Positions 1-7,215 of a stretch of 55,859 bases of DNA are shown here, piece by piece (the stretch's first letter is position 1; each line of letters begins with the position of its first letter). This stretch comes from Sphingomonas parapaucimobilis NBRC 15100 (GTDB lineage Bacteria > Pseudomonadota > Alphaproteobacteria > Sphingomonadales > Sphingomonadaceae), in the NCBI RefSeq assembly GCF_000787715.1, contig NZ_BBPI01000009.1:1-55859 (forward strand), read 5' to 3'. The position numbers and the translations under genes are program-made. Below the pieces are notes generated by a model that was given only the letters and a program-made list of their open reading frames with translations, searched no databases and had not been told where the DNA came from.

Positions 1-39
1 TTCCGCATAAGCTGGGCCTGTGGTGAGGCCCCACCCCAA

Positions 40-61
40 CCCCTCCCCTGAAGGGGAGGGG
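40..61. repeat. GC-rich intergenic palindrome
   Basis: Perfect 9-bp inverted repeat (CCCCTCCCC / GGGGAGGGG) around a TGAA loop, just downstream of the M3 peptidase gene, which is read on the minus strand. The same kind of palindrome recurs at six other intergenic sites in this window, so it is better described as a dispersed REP-like element than as a dedicated terminator, although the hairpin could still stop transcription. No T-tract follows on either strand. Confidence 0.75.
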
Positions 62-100
62 CAAGGCTCAGATCAACGCCATGTCATCCCCCTCTAGGGG

Positions 101-2218
101 CTACTTTGTCGGAAAGCCGCGCTGTTTCAGCAGCGCGTTGACATCCGGGTCACGCCCCCTGAACGCGCGATACGCCTCCGCGCGGTCCGTCTCATTCCCC
201 GTCGACAACAGGATCCGCGCAAAGCGATCCGCCGTCGCCTTGTCCCACGGGCTCCCCGCCTCCTCGAACGCGGCGAAGGTGTCGGCGTCCATCGTCTCCG
301 ACCAGAGATAGCTGTAGTAACCCGCCGAATAGCTGTCCGACGAGAACAGGTGATTGAACTGCGGCAGGCGGTGCCGCATCACCAGCTCCTTCGGCATCCC
401 GATCTCGCGCAGCGTCGTCGCCTCGAACGCCGCCGGATCGACCACCCCGTCGGGGATGGTGTGCAGCTTCATGTCGACGATTGCCGAGGACAGATATTCG
501 GTCGTCGCGAAACCTTGGTTGAACGTCTCCGACGCCTCGATCTTGTCGAGCAGCGCCTGCGGCATGGGCTGGCCGGTCTTGTAGTGGCGGGCGTATTTGT
601 CCAGCACGTCGCGGGTCAGCAGCCAATGCTCGTTCACCTGGCTGGGATATTCCACAAAGTCGCGCGGCGTGCCCGCCAGCCCCGGATAGGTGACGTTCTG
701 GAGCATCGCGTGGATCGCGTGGCCGAATTCGTGGAACAGCGTCTCGGCATCGTCCAGGCTGATGAGGACCGGCTCGCCCTTCGCGCCCTTGGCGAAATTG
801 TTGTTGTTCGACGACAGGACATTCTGCACCGGCGGCAGGTTGCGCTGGCCGCGATAGGTGTTCGCCCAAGCGCCCGAACGCTTGCCCGTCCGCGCGAAAT
901 CGTCGCGATAGAAAAGGCCGACTTCCTTGCCGTTGCGGGTGACATGCCAGACGCGCATGTTCGGCTCGAACACCGGGACCGTGCCGGTGATCTCCTTGAA
1001 CTCCAGCCCGTAGAGGCGGTTCGCTGCATAGAGCGAACCCTGGATGATATTGTTCAGCTCGAAATAGGGCTTCAGCTCGGCCTGGTCGAGGTCGTAGCGG
1101 CTCTTGCGAACCTTCTCCTGATAAAAGCGATAGTCCCAGGGCGCGATCGTGATCTTCGCCCCTTCCTTATCTGCAATGGCCTGCATGTCGCGGACCTCCT
1201 CGGCGACGCGCGCCTTGGCGGCGGGCCAGACGCGCATCATCAGGTCCATCGCGGCGGCCGGGGTCTTGGCCATCGTGTCCTGCATCCGCCAGTCGGCATG
1301 GGTCTTGAAGCCCAGCAGATGCGCGCGGTTGGCACGCAGGCGGACGATGCGGGCGATGGTCGCCTTGGTATCGTTGATATCGCCATTGTCGCCGCGCTTG
1401 GTGAAGGCGCGCCACACCTGCTCGCGAAGCGCCCGGTCCGTGGCGAAGGTCAGTACCGGATCGACCGCCGAGCGGGTGTTGACGATCGCCCAGCCCTGCT
1501 GCCCGCGCTCGGCGGCGGCGGCCTTGGCCACCGCCTTCACGCTATCGGGCAGGCCCGCCAGCCGCGCCTCGTCGGTGACGATGATTGCGGTGCCCTCATC
1601 GGCCAGCAGCCGCTGCGAGAATTCGCTGAAGTTGATCGCGAGATTCTGGTTGAAGGCGGACAGCTCCTCCTTCTGCGCGGGCGTCAGCTTCGCGCCCTGC
1701 CGCACGAAGCTGTCATAGGTGCGCGTGACCAGCCGCTTCTGCTGCGCGTCCAGGCCGGACGTATCACGCGCCTTGTAGATCGCCTCGATCCGCGCAAACA
1801 GCTTGGGGTTGAAGGTGATTTCGTCCGACGCCTTGGACAGCTTGGGCGACCATTCGCGGTCCAGCGCCTGATAGGCGGGCGTGTTCATGTTGCCCGTCAT
1901 CACCCCGAACAACGTCATCACGCGATTCAGCGTCTGCCCGGCATTCTGCATCGGCACAAAGGTGTTGGCGAAGCTCGGCCTGGCCGGGTTGTTGGCGATG
2001 CGATCATATTCGGCACGACGCTCGGCCAGCGCCGCCTCGAAGGCGGACGGGAAAAGTTCGGGCTTCACCTTGTCCCAGGGCGGCACCCCGCCATAGGGGC
2101 CGGTCCAGGGCGCGATCAGCGGATTGGCGGCGGGGGCCTGTACGGCCTGGGGCGGAGACGCCATCGCGGACGTGCTCAACAGAGTCGCCAGAGCGGCGGC
2201 GAGGGACAGATGACGCAA
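101..2218 (-). CDS. M3 family zinc metallopeptidase (peptidyl-dipeptidase Dcp type)
   Basis: 705-aa exported oligopeptidase of the thimet/Dcp family (MEROPS M3), expected to cut short peptides in the periplasm. The N-terminus is a Sec signal peptide (MRHLSLAAALATLLSTSAMA, cleavage near residue 20). The zinc motif HEFGHAIH starts near residue 496, with the two His as ligands and the Glu as catalytic base. The length fits Dcp (about 680-720 aa). The C-terminal region has the M3-typical stretch ending YSAGYYSYLWSE. It is transcribed alone, ending at the palindrome at the left edge of the window. Family assignment is firm; whether it acts as a dipeptidyl carboxypeptidase or an endo-oligopeptidase cannot be read from sequence. 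Confidence 0.93.
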   Translation of the reverse strand: MRHLSLAAALATLLSTSAMASPPQAVQAPAANPLIAPWTGPYGGVPPWDKVKPELFPSAFEAALAERRAEYDRIANNPARPSFANTFVPMQNAGQTLNRVMTLFGVMTGNMNTPAYQALDREWSPKLSKASDEITFNPKLFARIEAIYKARDTSGLDAQQKRLVTRTYDSFVRQGAKLTPAQKEELSAFNQNLAINFSEFSQRLLADEGTAIIVTDEARLAGLPDSVKAVAKAAAAERGQQGWAIVNTRSAVDPVLTFATDRALREQVWRAFTKRGDNGDINDTKATIARIVRLRANRAHLLGFKTHADWRMQDTMAKTPAAAMDLMMRVWPAAKARVAEEVRDMQAIADKEGAKITIAPWDYRFYQEKVRKSRYDLDQAELKPYFELNNIIQGSLYAANRLYGLEFKEITGTVPVFEPNMRVWHVTRNGKEVGLFYRDDFARTGKRSGAWANTYRGQRNLPPVQNVLSSNNNNFAKGAKGEPVLISLDDAETLFHEFGHAIHAMLQNVTYPGLAGTPRDFVEYPSQVNEHWLLTRDVLDKYARHYKTGQPMPQALLDKIEASETFNQGFATTEYLSSAIVDMKLHTIPDGVVDPAAFEATTLREIGMPKELVMRHRLPQFNHLFSSDSYSAGYYSYLWSETMDADTFAAFEEAGSPWDKATADRFARILLSTGNETDRAEAYRAFRGRDPDVNALLKQRGFPTK

Positions 2219-2288
2219 TGTGAACTCCCGGTCATGAAACGCGCGTCATCACCATAAGCCCGTGTTTCGGCGGGTAAAGCCTTGTGAC

Positions 2289-2489
2289 CTACCCCTCGCT
2301 TCCTTGCGCCTCCGCCAGTCTGGCCGCCGCCACCAGCCCTTCGCCGGTGGCGCGTGCGGCGGCAGGCGTCATCGCCACCGCCACGCCATTCGGCCCGTCC
2401 AGCATCACGATCCCGCACTCGGCGGTCGCCACGCCCGCATCATCATGGACGCCGTGATAGGGGCCGCCGGGATCACCGAGCGGGGTCAT
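2289..2489 (-). CDS. Small conserved-looking protein coupled to the Crp/Fnr regulator
   Basis: 66-aa protein whose ATG overlaps the stop of the upstream Crp/Fnr gene (ATGA at 2486-2489), which implies translational coupling. It has no signal peptide or transmembrane segment. The middle (GIVMLDGPNGVAVAMTPAAA) reads as two short hydrophobic beta strands followed by an Ala-rich helix ending in charged residues. Two residues of possible note are a single Cys (about residue 25) and His-Asp near the N-terminus. I do not recognise a named domain and assign no function. The coupling and the folded-looking composition argue for a real gene. Confidence 0.6.
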   Translation of the reverse strand: MTPLGDPGGPYHGVHDDAGVATAECGIVMLDGPNGVAVAMTPAAARATGEGLVAAARLAEAQGSEG

Positions 2490-3277
2490 GCGCCCTGCTT
2501 CTCCAGGGTCGGGCCGCCGCCATAGAGATAGCCGGGATCGAAATCGGCCAGCGCCGCCAGCATGTCGAGGTCGAGGATGTGCGCCTCACCGCTGCGGAAG
2601 GTCATCAGTCCCCGCTCGCGCAGGGAGCGAAGGACACGATTGAGGTGGACCGGCGTGATCCCCGCCGCCTCGGCCAGATCGATCTGCGTCACCGGGAAAC
2701 GGAATACGCCGTCGCGAACCAGATCGACCATGGCCAGCCGTGCGTGAAGCTCGCAGAACAGATGCGCGACGCGCCCATCCGCCTCCAGCCGCCCAAGCCG
2801 GAACACCCATTCCCGGTGCATCGCCGCGTCGAGCAGCGTCGAGAACCACAGCAATCGGGTCAGCCGGGGATAGTCCGCGACGATCCGTTCCAGCCGGTCA
2901 TGCCCTGCCAGCGCGACCCGTACTGGGGTCAGCGTGGCGACGTCATGGTCCAGATGGCGCATGGCGAAGCCGTGCAGGTCGACGAAATCGCCGGGGACGT
3001 GAAAGGCGACGATCTGGCGGTTGCCCTGCCGGTCGTCCATATACCGGCACATCACGCCTTCCAACAGCAGGCTGCTGTAACGGACCCGCTCGTCCCGACG
3101 GATGACGATAGTGCGGGCGGGGATGGCGCGAACCTCCTCGATACTGTCCTCCAGCATCGCGACGTCATCGGCCGTCATGGTGTCCCGGCCCCGCCCTTTC
3201 AGGAATAATTCCGTCAGGCACCGCCCGTCGTCGGTGCGCCTCTGCTGCCGTCGCGTATCGATTGCGGAAACCGACAT
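2486..3277 (-). CDS. Crp/Fnr family transcriptional regulator
   Basis: 263-aa regulator with an N-terminal cyclic-nucleotide-like beta-roll (about residues 40-160, including VPGDFVDLHGF) and a C-terminal winged helix (about 185-250). The helix-turn-helix reads LAEAAGITPVHLNRVLRSL. It lacks the N-terminal cysteine cluster of oxygen-sensing FNR and the E-x-x-S-R recognition-helix pattern of FNR/FixK, so it probably does not recognise TTGAT half-sites. Many sphingomonad Crp/Fnr proteins of this kind have unknown effectors. It is coupled to the 66-aa downstream gene. Family call secure, ligand and targets unknown. Confidence 0.88.
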   Translation of the reverse strand: MSVSAIDTRRQQRRTDDGRCLTELFLKGRGRDTMTADDVAMLEDSIEEVRAIPARTIVIRRDERVRYSSLLLEGVMCRYMDDRQGNRQIVAFHVPGDFVDLHGFAMRHLDHDVATLTPVRVALAGHDRLERIVADYPRLTRLLWFSTLLDAAMHREWVFRLGRLEADGRVAHLFCELHARLAMVDLVRDGVFRFPVTQIDLAEAAGITPVHLNRVLRSLRERGLMTFRSGEAHILDLDMLAALADFDPGYLYGGGPTLEKQGA

Positions 3278-3355
3278 GACCTATCCCTCGCCCAGCGTTC
3301 GGAAGAGAAATCCCCCGCATGGGCAAAGTGTTCCGCACCCGACACGATCGCCGCC

Positions 3356-4477
3356 TCAGTCGCCGATCGGCTTGCCCGCCGCGCGCACGGGATCGCCGCC
3401 ATGCGACGGGTCCTGCGGCTCCTTGCGGTTGCTGCGGACCGATGCCCAGAAGGACAGGCCGATCAGCGTCGCACCGATCAGCCCCGTGATCGTCTCCGGA
3501 ATGTGGAAGCGCACCGACAACAGCATGATCGTCGCCAGTGCGACGATGGCGTAGAAGGCCCCGTGCTCCAGATAGCGATATTGCGCGAGCGTGCCGTGAT
3601 CGACCAGCATGATCGTCATCGAACGGACGAACATCGCCCCGATGCCCAGGCCCAGCGCGATGATGAACAGGTTGTTCGACAGCGCGAACGCGCCGATCAC
3701 CCCGTCGAACGAGAAGCTGGCGTCGAGCACTTCCAGATACAGGAAAGCCGCAAAGCCCGATCGCGCGGCCGCCCCCGTCGCGGCATCGCCGTCGCTGCCC
3801 AGCAAAACGCCAATGGCATGGACCGCGATATAGGTCAGCAGCCCGAAGATGCCCGAGATGATGAAGGTCATCGCTTCTTCTGCCGGGATGAAGCGCGAAA
3901 TGGCATAGAGCGCCAGCAGGACGATGCCGGTCGCCAGCCCCGAAATGTCACGCAGCGCGGCCAGCGGGCGTTCGATAACGGGCAGCCAATGCTCCTCCTT
4001 TTCGTCGTCGAGGAAGAAGTTCAGGCCGACCATGGCCAGGAAACTGCCGCCAAAGCCCGAAATGCCGACATGGGCCGAGGTGATGATCTGTTCGTAGCGA
4101 ACCGGATCCCCCGCCGCGAGCTTCACCGCCTCGATCGGTCCCAGATGCGCGGCGATCGCGACGATGGCCAGCGGGAAGACGATGCGCATCCCGAACACGG
4201 CGATGACGATGCCCCAGGTCAGGAAGCGGTGGCGCCATTTGTCGTCCATGTCGCGCAGGACGGTCGCATTGACGACCGCATTGTCGAAGGACAGCGACAC
4301 TTCCAGCACGCCGAGAACCAGCACGATCCACAGGATGCCGAGCGTGCCGGGGACCGTCCCCGTGCTTTGAAAGCCCAGCCAGGCCGCGATGGCCAGACAG
4401 AGCGTTGTGAACAGAAACGATCCCTTGTAATATTTCAACAGCAACTGATGGTCCCCCGTACCTGTCCGATCGATCAC
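3356..4477 (-). CDS. DUF475 / TerC-superfamily integral membrane protein
   Basis: 373-aa polytopic inner-membrane protein with about nine hydrophobic segments. Two inverted-repeat-like motifs typical of the TerC/DUF475 group are visible: ELEVSLSFDNAVVNA-type near residue 60 (reads LEVSLSFDNAVVNATVL) and LEVLDASFSFDGVIGAF near residue 250. These conserved acidic residues inside membrane helices suggest metal-ion handling, as proposed for TerC/Alx-type proteins. The C-terminal 30 residues are cytosolic and charged. Start taken at 4477 (ATG), which gives a short polar N-terminus before the first helix. It appears monocistronic, separated from the neighbours by about 80-130 bp. Substrate unknown. 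Confidence 0.85.
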   Translation of the reverse strand: MIDRTGTGDHQLLLKYYKGSFLFTTLCLAIAAWLGFQSTGTVPGTLGILWIVLVLGVLEVSLSFDNAVVNATVLRDMDDKWRHRFLTWGIVIAVFGMRIVFPLAIVAIAAHLGPIEAVKLAAGDPVRYEQIITSAHVGISGFGGSFLAMVGLNFFLDDEKEEHWLPVIERPLAALRDISGLATGIVLLALYAISRFIPAEEAMTFIISGIFGLLTYIAVHAIGVLLGSDGDAATGAAARSGFAAFLYLEVLDASFSFDGVIGAFALSNNLFIIALGLGIGAMFVRSMTIMLVDHGTLAQYRYLEHGAFYAIVALATIMLLSVRFHIPETITGLIGATLIGLSFWASVRSNRKEPQDPSHGGDPVRAAGKPIGD

Positions 4478-4604
4478 ACGCGTTGGTGGTCCGACGATCG
4501 GTTCTAAAGTCCGGCTCGTCGGATTTGTTCAATCGGGGAGCGGCCCTATCGCCGCGAAGATGCGGCGCGACAAGTCGGGATCACGCCGCCGCCGGATACG
4601 GCCA

Positions 4605-5393
4605 TCAGATACGGGCGTCGTTACCGATCAGTTGTTCGGAAATGCGCGTCGCCGTTGCGCGCAGCGTCGCCAGCGCCTGGTCGACATCCACCGTCGCATC
4701 GGTGATGCGGATGAAGGGCACGGTCAGTACGGCGACGGCGCGGTCCCCACGCATGATCGGCACGGCCAGTTCGACCATGCCGGGCAGTTCGGCACTGTCC
4801 GCCCGCGCAAAGCCCTGACCACGAATTTCTTCGGTCGTCGCGATCAATTCCGCACGACGCTGATCCGACAGAGGCGGATCGAACAGGTCGTCCCATTCGG
4901 TCCGGGTCTGATCGGACTGGAAGGCGTAGAGTACATGACCCGACGGAGTTTCATGGATGGGGCGGCGATAACCGACACGCACCGAAAAGCCGACCGAGGT
5001 ATTGGCCTCCATCCGCGCGATGACCGACGACGCCGCGCCGGAGGGAATGGCAAGGTAGCAGGACTGGCCGATACGGTCGGACAGCATCCGCATCTCCGGC
5101 AACGCCTGTTCCATCAGGCTGCGCACCGGCGGACGCTTCAACCCAAGATGGAACAGGCGCGACGTCATGACATAGCCGTCCGGCCCCTGCGCGACATAGC
5201 CGCGATGTTCCAGAACCTGGATCATGCGGAACAGCTCGCCCGTCGACCGGCCGAGACGGGTGACGATCGCGCTCATCGTCAAGGGAAAGTCCTCGGCGGC
5301 CAGCAGCTCCAAGATATCGAGCCCTTTTTCCAGCGCCGGGGCGCGGTAGAGCCGCTTATCGTCCAAGGCTTCTGACGGTTCGCTGACCAACAA
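4605..5393 (-). CDS. IclR family transcriptional regulator
   Basis: 262-aa protein with an N-terminal winged helix (about residues 18-80; LTMSAIVTRLGRSTGELFRM as the HTH) and a C-terminal IclR effector-binding GAF-like domain (about 95-255). Two adjacent TTG codons can serve as start; a GGAGGG ribosome-binding site lies 2 nt before the TTG at 5393 and 5 nt before the one at 5390, so 5390 may be the true start. IclR proteins usually control catabolic genes in response to a metabolite. It lies downstream of nagE on the same strand, separated by about 120 bp, so a link to GlcNAc metabolism is possible but not shown. Confidence 0.87.
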   Translation of the reverse strand: MLVSEPSEALDDKRLYRAPALEKGLDILELLAAEDFPLTMSAIVTRLGRSTGELFRMIQVLEHRGYVAQGPDGYVMTSRLFHLGLKRPPVRSLMEQALPEMRMLSDRIGQSCYLAIPSGAASSVIARMEANTSVGFSVRVGYRRPIHETPSGHVLYAFQSDQTRTEWDDLFDPPLSDQRRAELIATTEEIRGQGFARADSAELPGMVELAVPIMRGDRAVAVLTVPFIRITDATVDVDQALATLRATATRISEQLIGNDARI

Positions 5394-5511
5394 TTCCCTC
5401 CGTCTCGGTCATCGTCCAAGCGCGACCGTTATCCGTTTCATAAACCGTTACGCGCGGCTATATAGGCTGCGCTTCAGGCGGCAATATGATTAACACCAGA
5501 ATGACAGCAAT

Positions 5512-7215
5512 TTAATCAACCAGGATGTGGACGATGTCGGGCGCGACCTTTGCGATCGCCCGAGCCTCGTCCGGCGTCGTTCCGGCCTGACGCCCCGGAT
5601 CGGCAAGTACGACGCGCCACCGTCCGGCATGGTGGCTGGCCGAAACGATATTGTCCGCGCCACCCATCGCCCGGACGAGTATATCCGGCAGACTGGTCAG
5701 CGCCGTGGCGGTCACCGTCTGGACCGGCGCGGCCGTCACTGGCGCCGCCGTACGAGCGGTGGCGGCGATCGGCCCGGATTCGACGGCCGCGCGCATTTCC
5801 ATCGCCACGGCGTCGGCAATCGGACCCAGTACGACCTGAACGCCGCTGGCCGAGGGACGAAGGATACCCCGCGCGCCGAGCCGCTTGAGCGCAGGTTCGT
5901 CGACCCGGGCCGGATCGACCACGATCAGGCGCAGGCGGGTGGTGCAGGCCGCGATCTCGCTGAGGTTCGCGCTGCCGCCCATCGCCGCGACGAAGGAGGC
6001 GCCGCGTCCGCCCGCGATCTCGGTCGCCTCGCCCTCTGCCGCCGCCTCGAGTTCACGGCCCGGCGTCTGCAGGTTCCAGCGGCGGATCGCGAAGCGGAAC
6101 ACGCCGTAATAGATCAGCGCATAGGCCGCGCCGATCGGCAGCAGCATCAGCGGCTTGGTCGCCTTGCCGAAATTGATGACATAGTCGAACAGACCGGCCG
6201 AGAAGGTATAGCCCAGCCGCACGCCCAGCGCGTTCATCAGTGCTTCCGAAAGGCCGGTCAGGACGGCGTGGAAGGCATAGAGGACCGGCGCCAGGAACAT
6301 GAAGCTGAACTCGATCGGCTCGGTCACGCCGGTCAGGAACGACATCAGCGCCAGGCTGAACAGCATGCCGCCGACCGCCTTCTTCCGCTCCGGCAGTGCC
6401 TCATGATACATGGCCAGACACGCGGCGGGCAGGCCGAACATCATGACGGGGAAGAAGCCGCTCATGAACGCGCCCGCGGTCGGATCGCCCGCGAAGAAGC
6501 GGGTCAGGTCGCCCGTCTTGCCCTGATAATCGCCGACCACGAAATAGGCGACGGTGTTCAGGATGTGATGCAGGCCGGTAACGACCAGCAGGCGGTTCAG
6601 CACGCCAAAGGCGAACAGCCCCAGCCCGCCCGCCTGGACGATGCCCTGGCTGAGGGCGTCGATGCCCGCATTGACCGGCCCGAAAGCGATACCCAGCAAC
6701 GCCGCCAGCCCCAGGCCCGCAATGCCAGAGATGATCGGCACGAAGCGACGACCACCGAAAAAGGCCAGATATTCCGGCATCTTGATGGTGGCGAAGCGGT
6801 TGTAGAAATTGCCGCCGATCAACCCCGCGACGATGCCGACCGGCACGTCGAAACGATGGACCGACTTGGTCCGCCACGCTGCCTCGACGGTCGCGGCGAT
6901 ATCCTTGGCCAGCCCGCCCCCGGTCCCGGCGGGCGGCACGATCAGCGTTTCGGCACCCTTGATGGTGACGAGATAGCAGGTGATGCCCGCCAGCGCCGCC
7001 GCGCCATTGCCGTCACGGGCAAAGGCGGTGGCGACGCCGACCGCGAACAACAGGCCCAGATTGTCGAAGATCGCATTGCCCGCATTCGCCATGAAGGCGA
7101 TGTTCAGCATGTCGGGCTGGCCCAGCCGCAGCAACAGGCCCGCGACCGGCAGCACCGCGATGGGCAGCATGAGCGCCCGGCCGAGCGATTGGATGGTGGC
7201 CATGGGCGAGCTCAT
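5512..7215 (-). CDS. nagE: PTS GlcNAc-type permease EIICB (NagE-like), with a second degenerate EIIB
   Basis: 567-aa inner-membrane PTS permease that would import GlcNAc and phosphorylate it to GlcNAc-6-P. The EIIC domain (about residues 1-370) has about ten membrane helices and the glucose/GlcNAc-family signature HHILNTVAYFVVGDYQGK. A canonical EIIB domain follows (about 400-470) with the phosphocysteine motif AACTTRLRLIV. The last ~80 residues resemble a second EIIB (ILVRAMGGADNIVSASHHAGRW), but the active Cys is replaced, so it cannot carry phosphate. The start is the ATG at 7215, which overlaps the stop of the upstream EIIA-HPr-EI gene (ATGA). The phosphate donor chain is therefore encoded directly upstream. 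Confidence 0.9.
   Translation of the reverse strand: MSSPMATIQSLGRALMLPIAVLPVAGLLLRLGQPDMLNIAFMANAGNAIFDNLGLLFAVGVATAFARDGNGAAALAGITCYLVTIKGAETLIVPPAGTGGGLAKDIAATVEAAWRTKSVHRFDVPVGIVAGLIGGNFYNRFATIKMPEYLAFFGGRRFVPIISGIAGLGLAALLGIAFGPVNAGIDALSQGIVQAGGLGLFAFGVLNRLLVVTGLHHILNTVAYFVVGDYQGKTGDLTRFFAGDPTAGAFMSGFFPVMMFGLPAACLAMYHEALPERKKAVGGMLFSLALMSFLTGVTEPIEFSFMFLAPVLYAFHAVLTGLSEALMNALGVRLGYTFSAGLFDYVINFGKATKPLMLLPIGAAYALIYYGVFRFAIRRWNLQTPGRELEAAAEGEATEIAGGRGASFVAAMGGSANLSEIAACTTRLRLIVVDPARVDEPALKRLGARGILRPSASGVQVVLGPIADAVAMEMRAAVESGPIAATARTAAPVTAAPVQTVTATALTSLPDILVRAMGGADNIVSASHHAGRWRVVLADPGRQAGTTPDEARAIAKVAPDIVHILVD

Noticed and set aside
350..2257. Long open frame of about 635 codons on the plus strand
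   Set aside because: Antisense to the M3 peptidase; composition is Arg/Gly/His-rich and domain-free, as expected for the complement of a high-GC gene.
2486..3277. The local Crp/Fnr protein as the factor binding the FNR box at 37855
   Set aside because: Its recognition helix lacks the E-x-x-S-R pattern and it has no oxygen-sensing cysteines.
5425..5450. Two ACCGTTA direct repeats upstream of the IclR gene as its operator
   Set aside because: Only 7 bp, 19 bp apart, with no palindromic symmetry; too weak to list as a feature.
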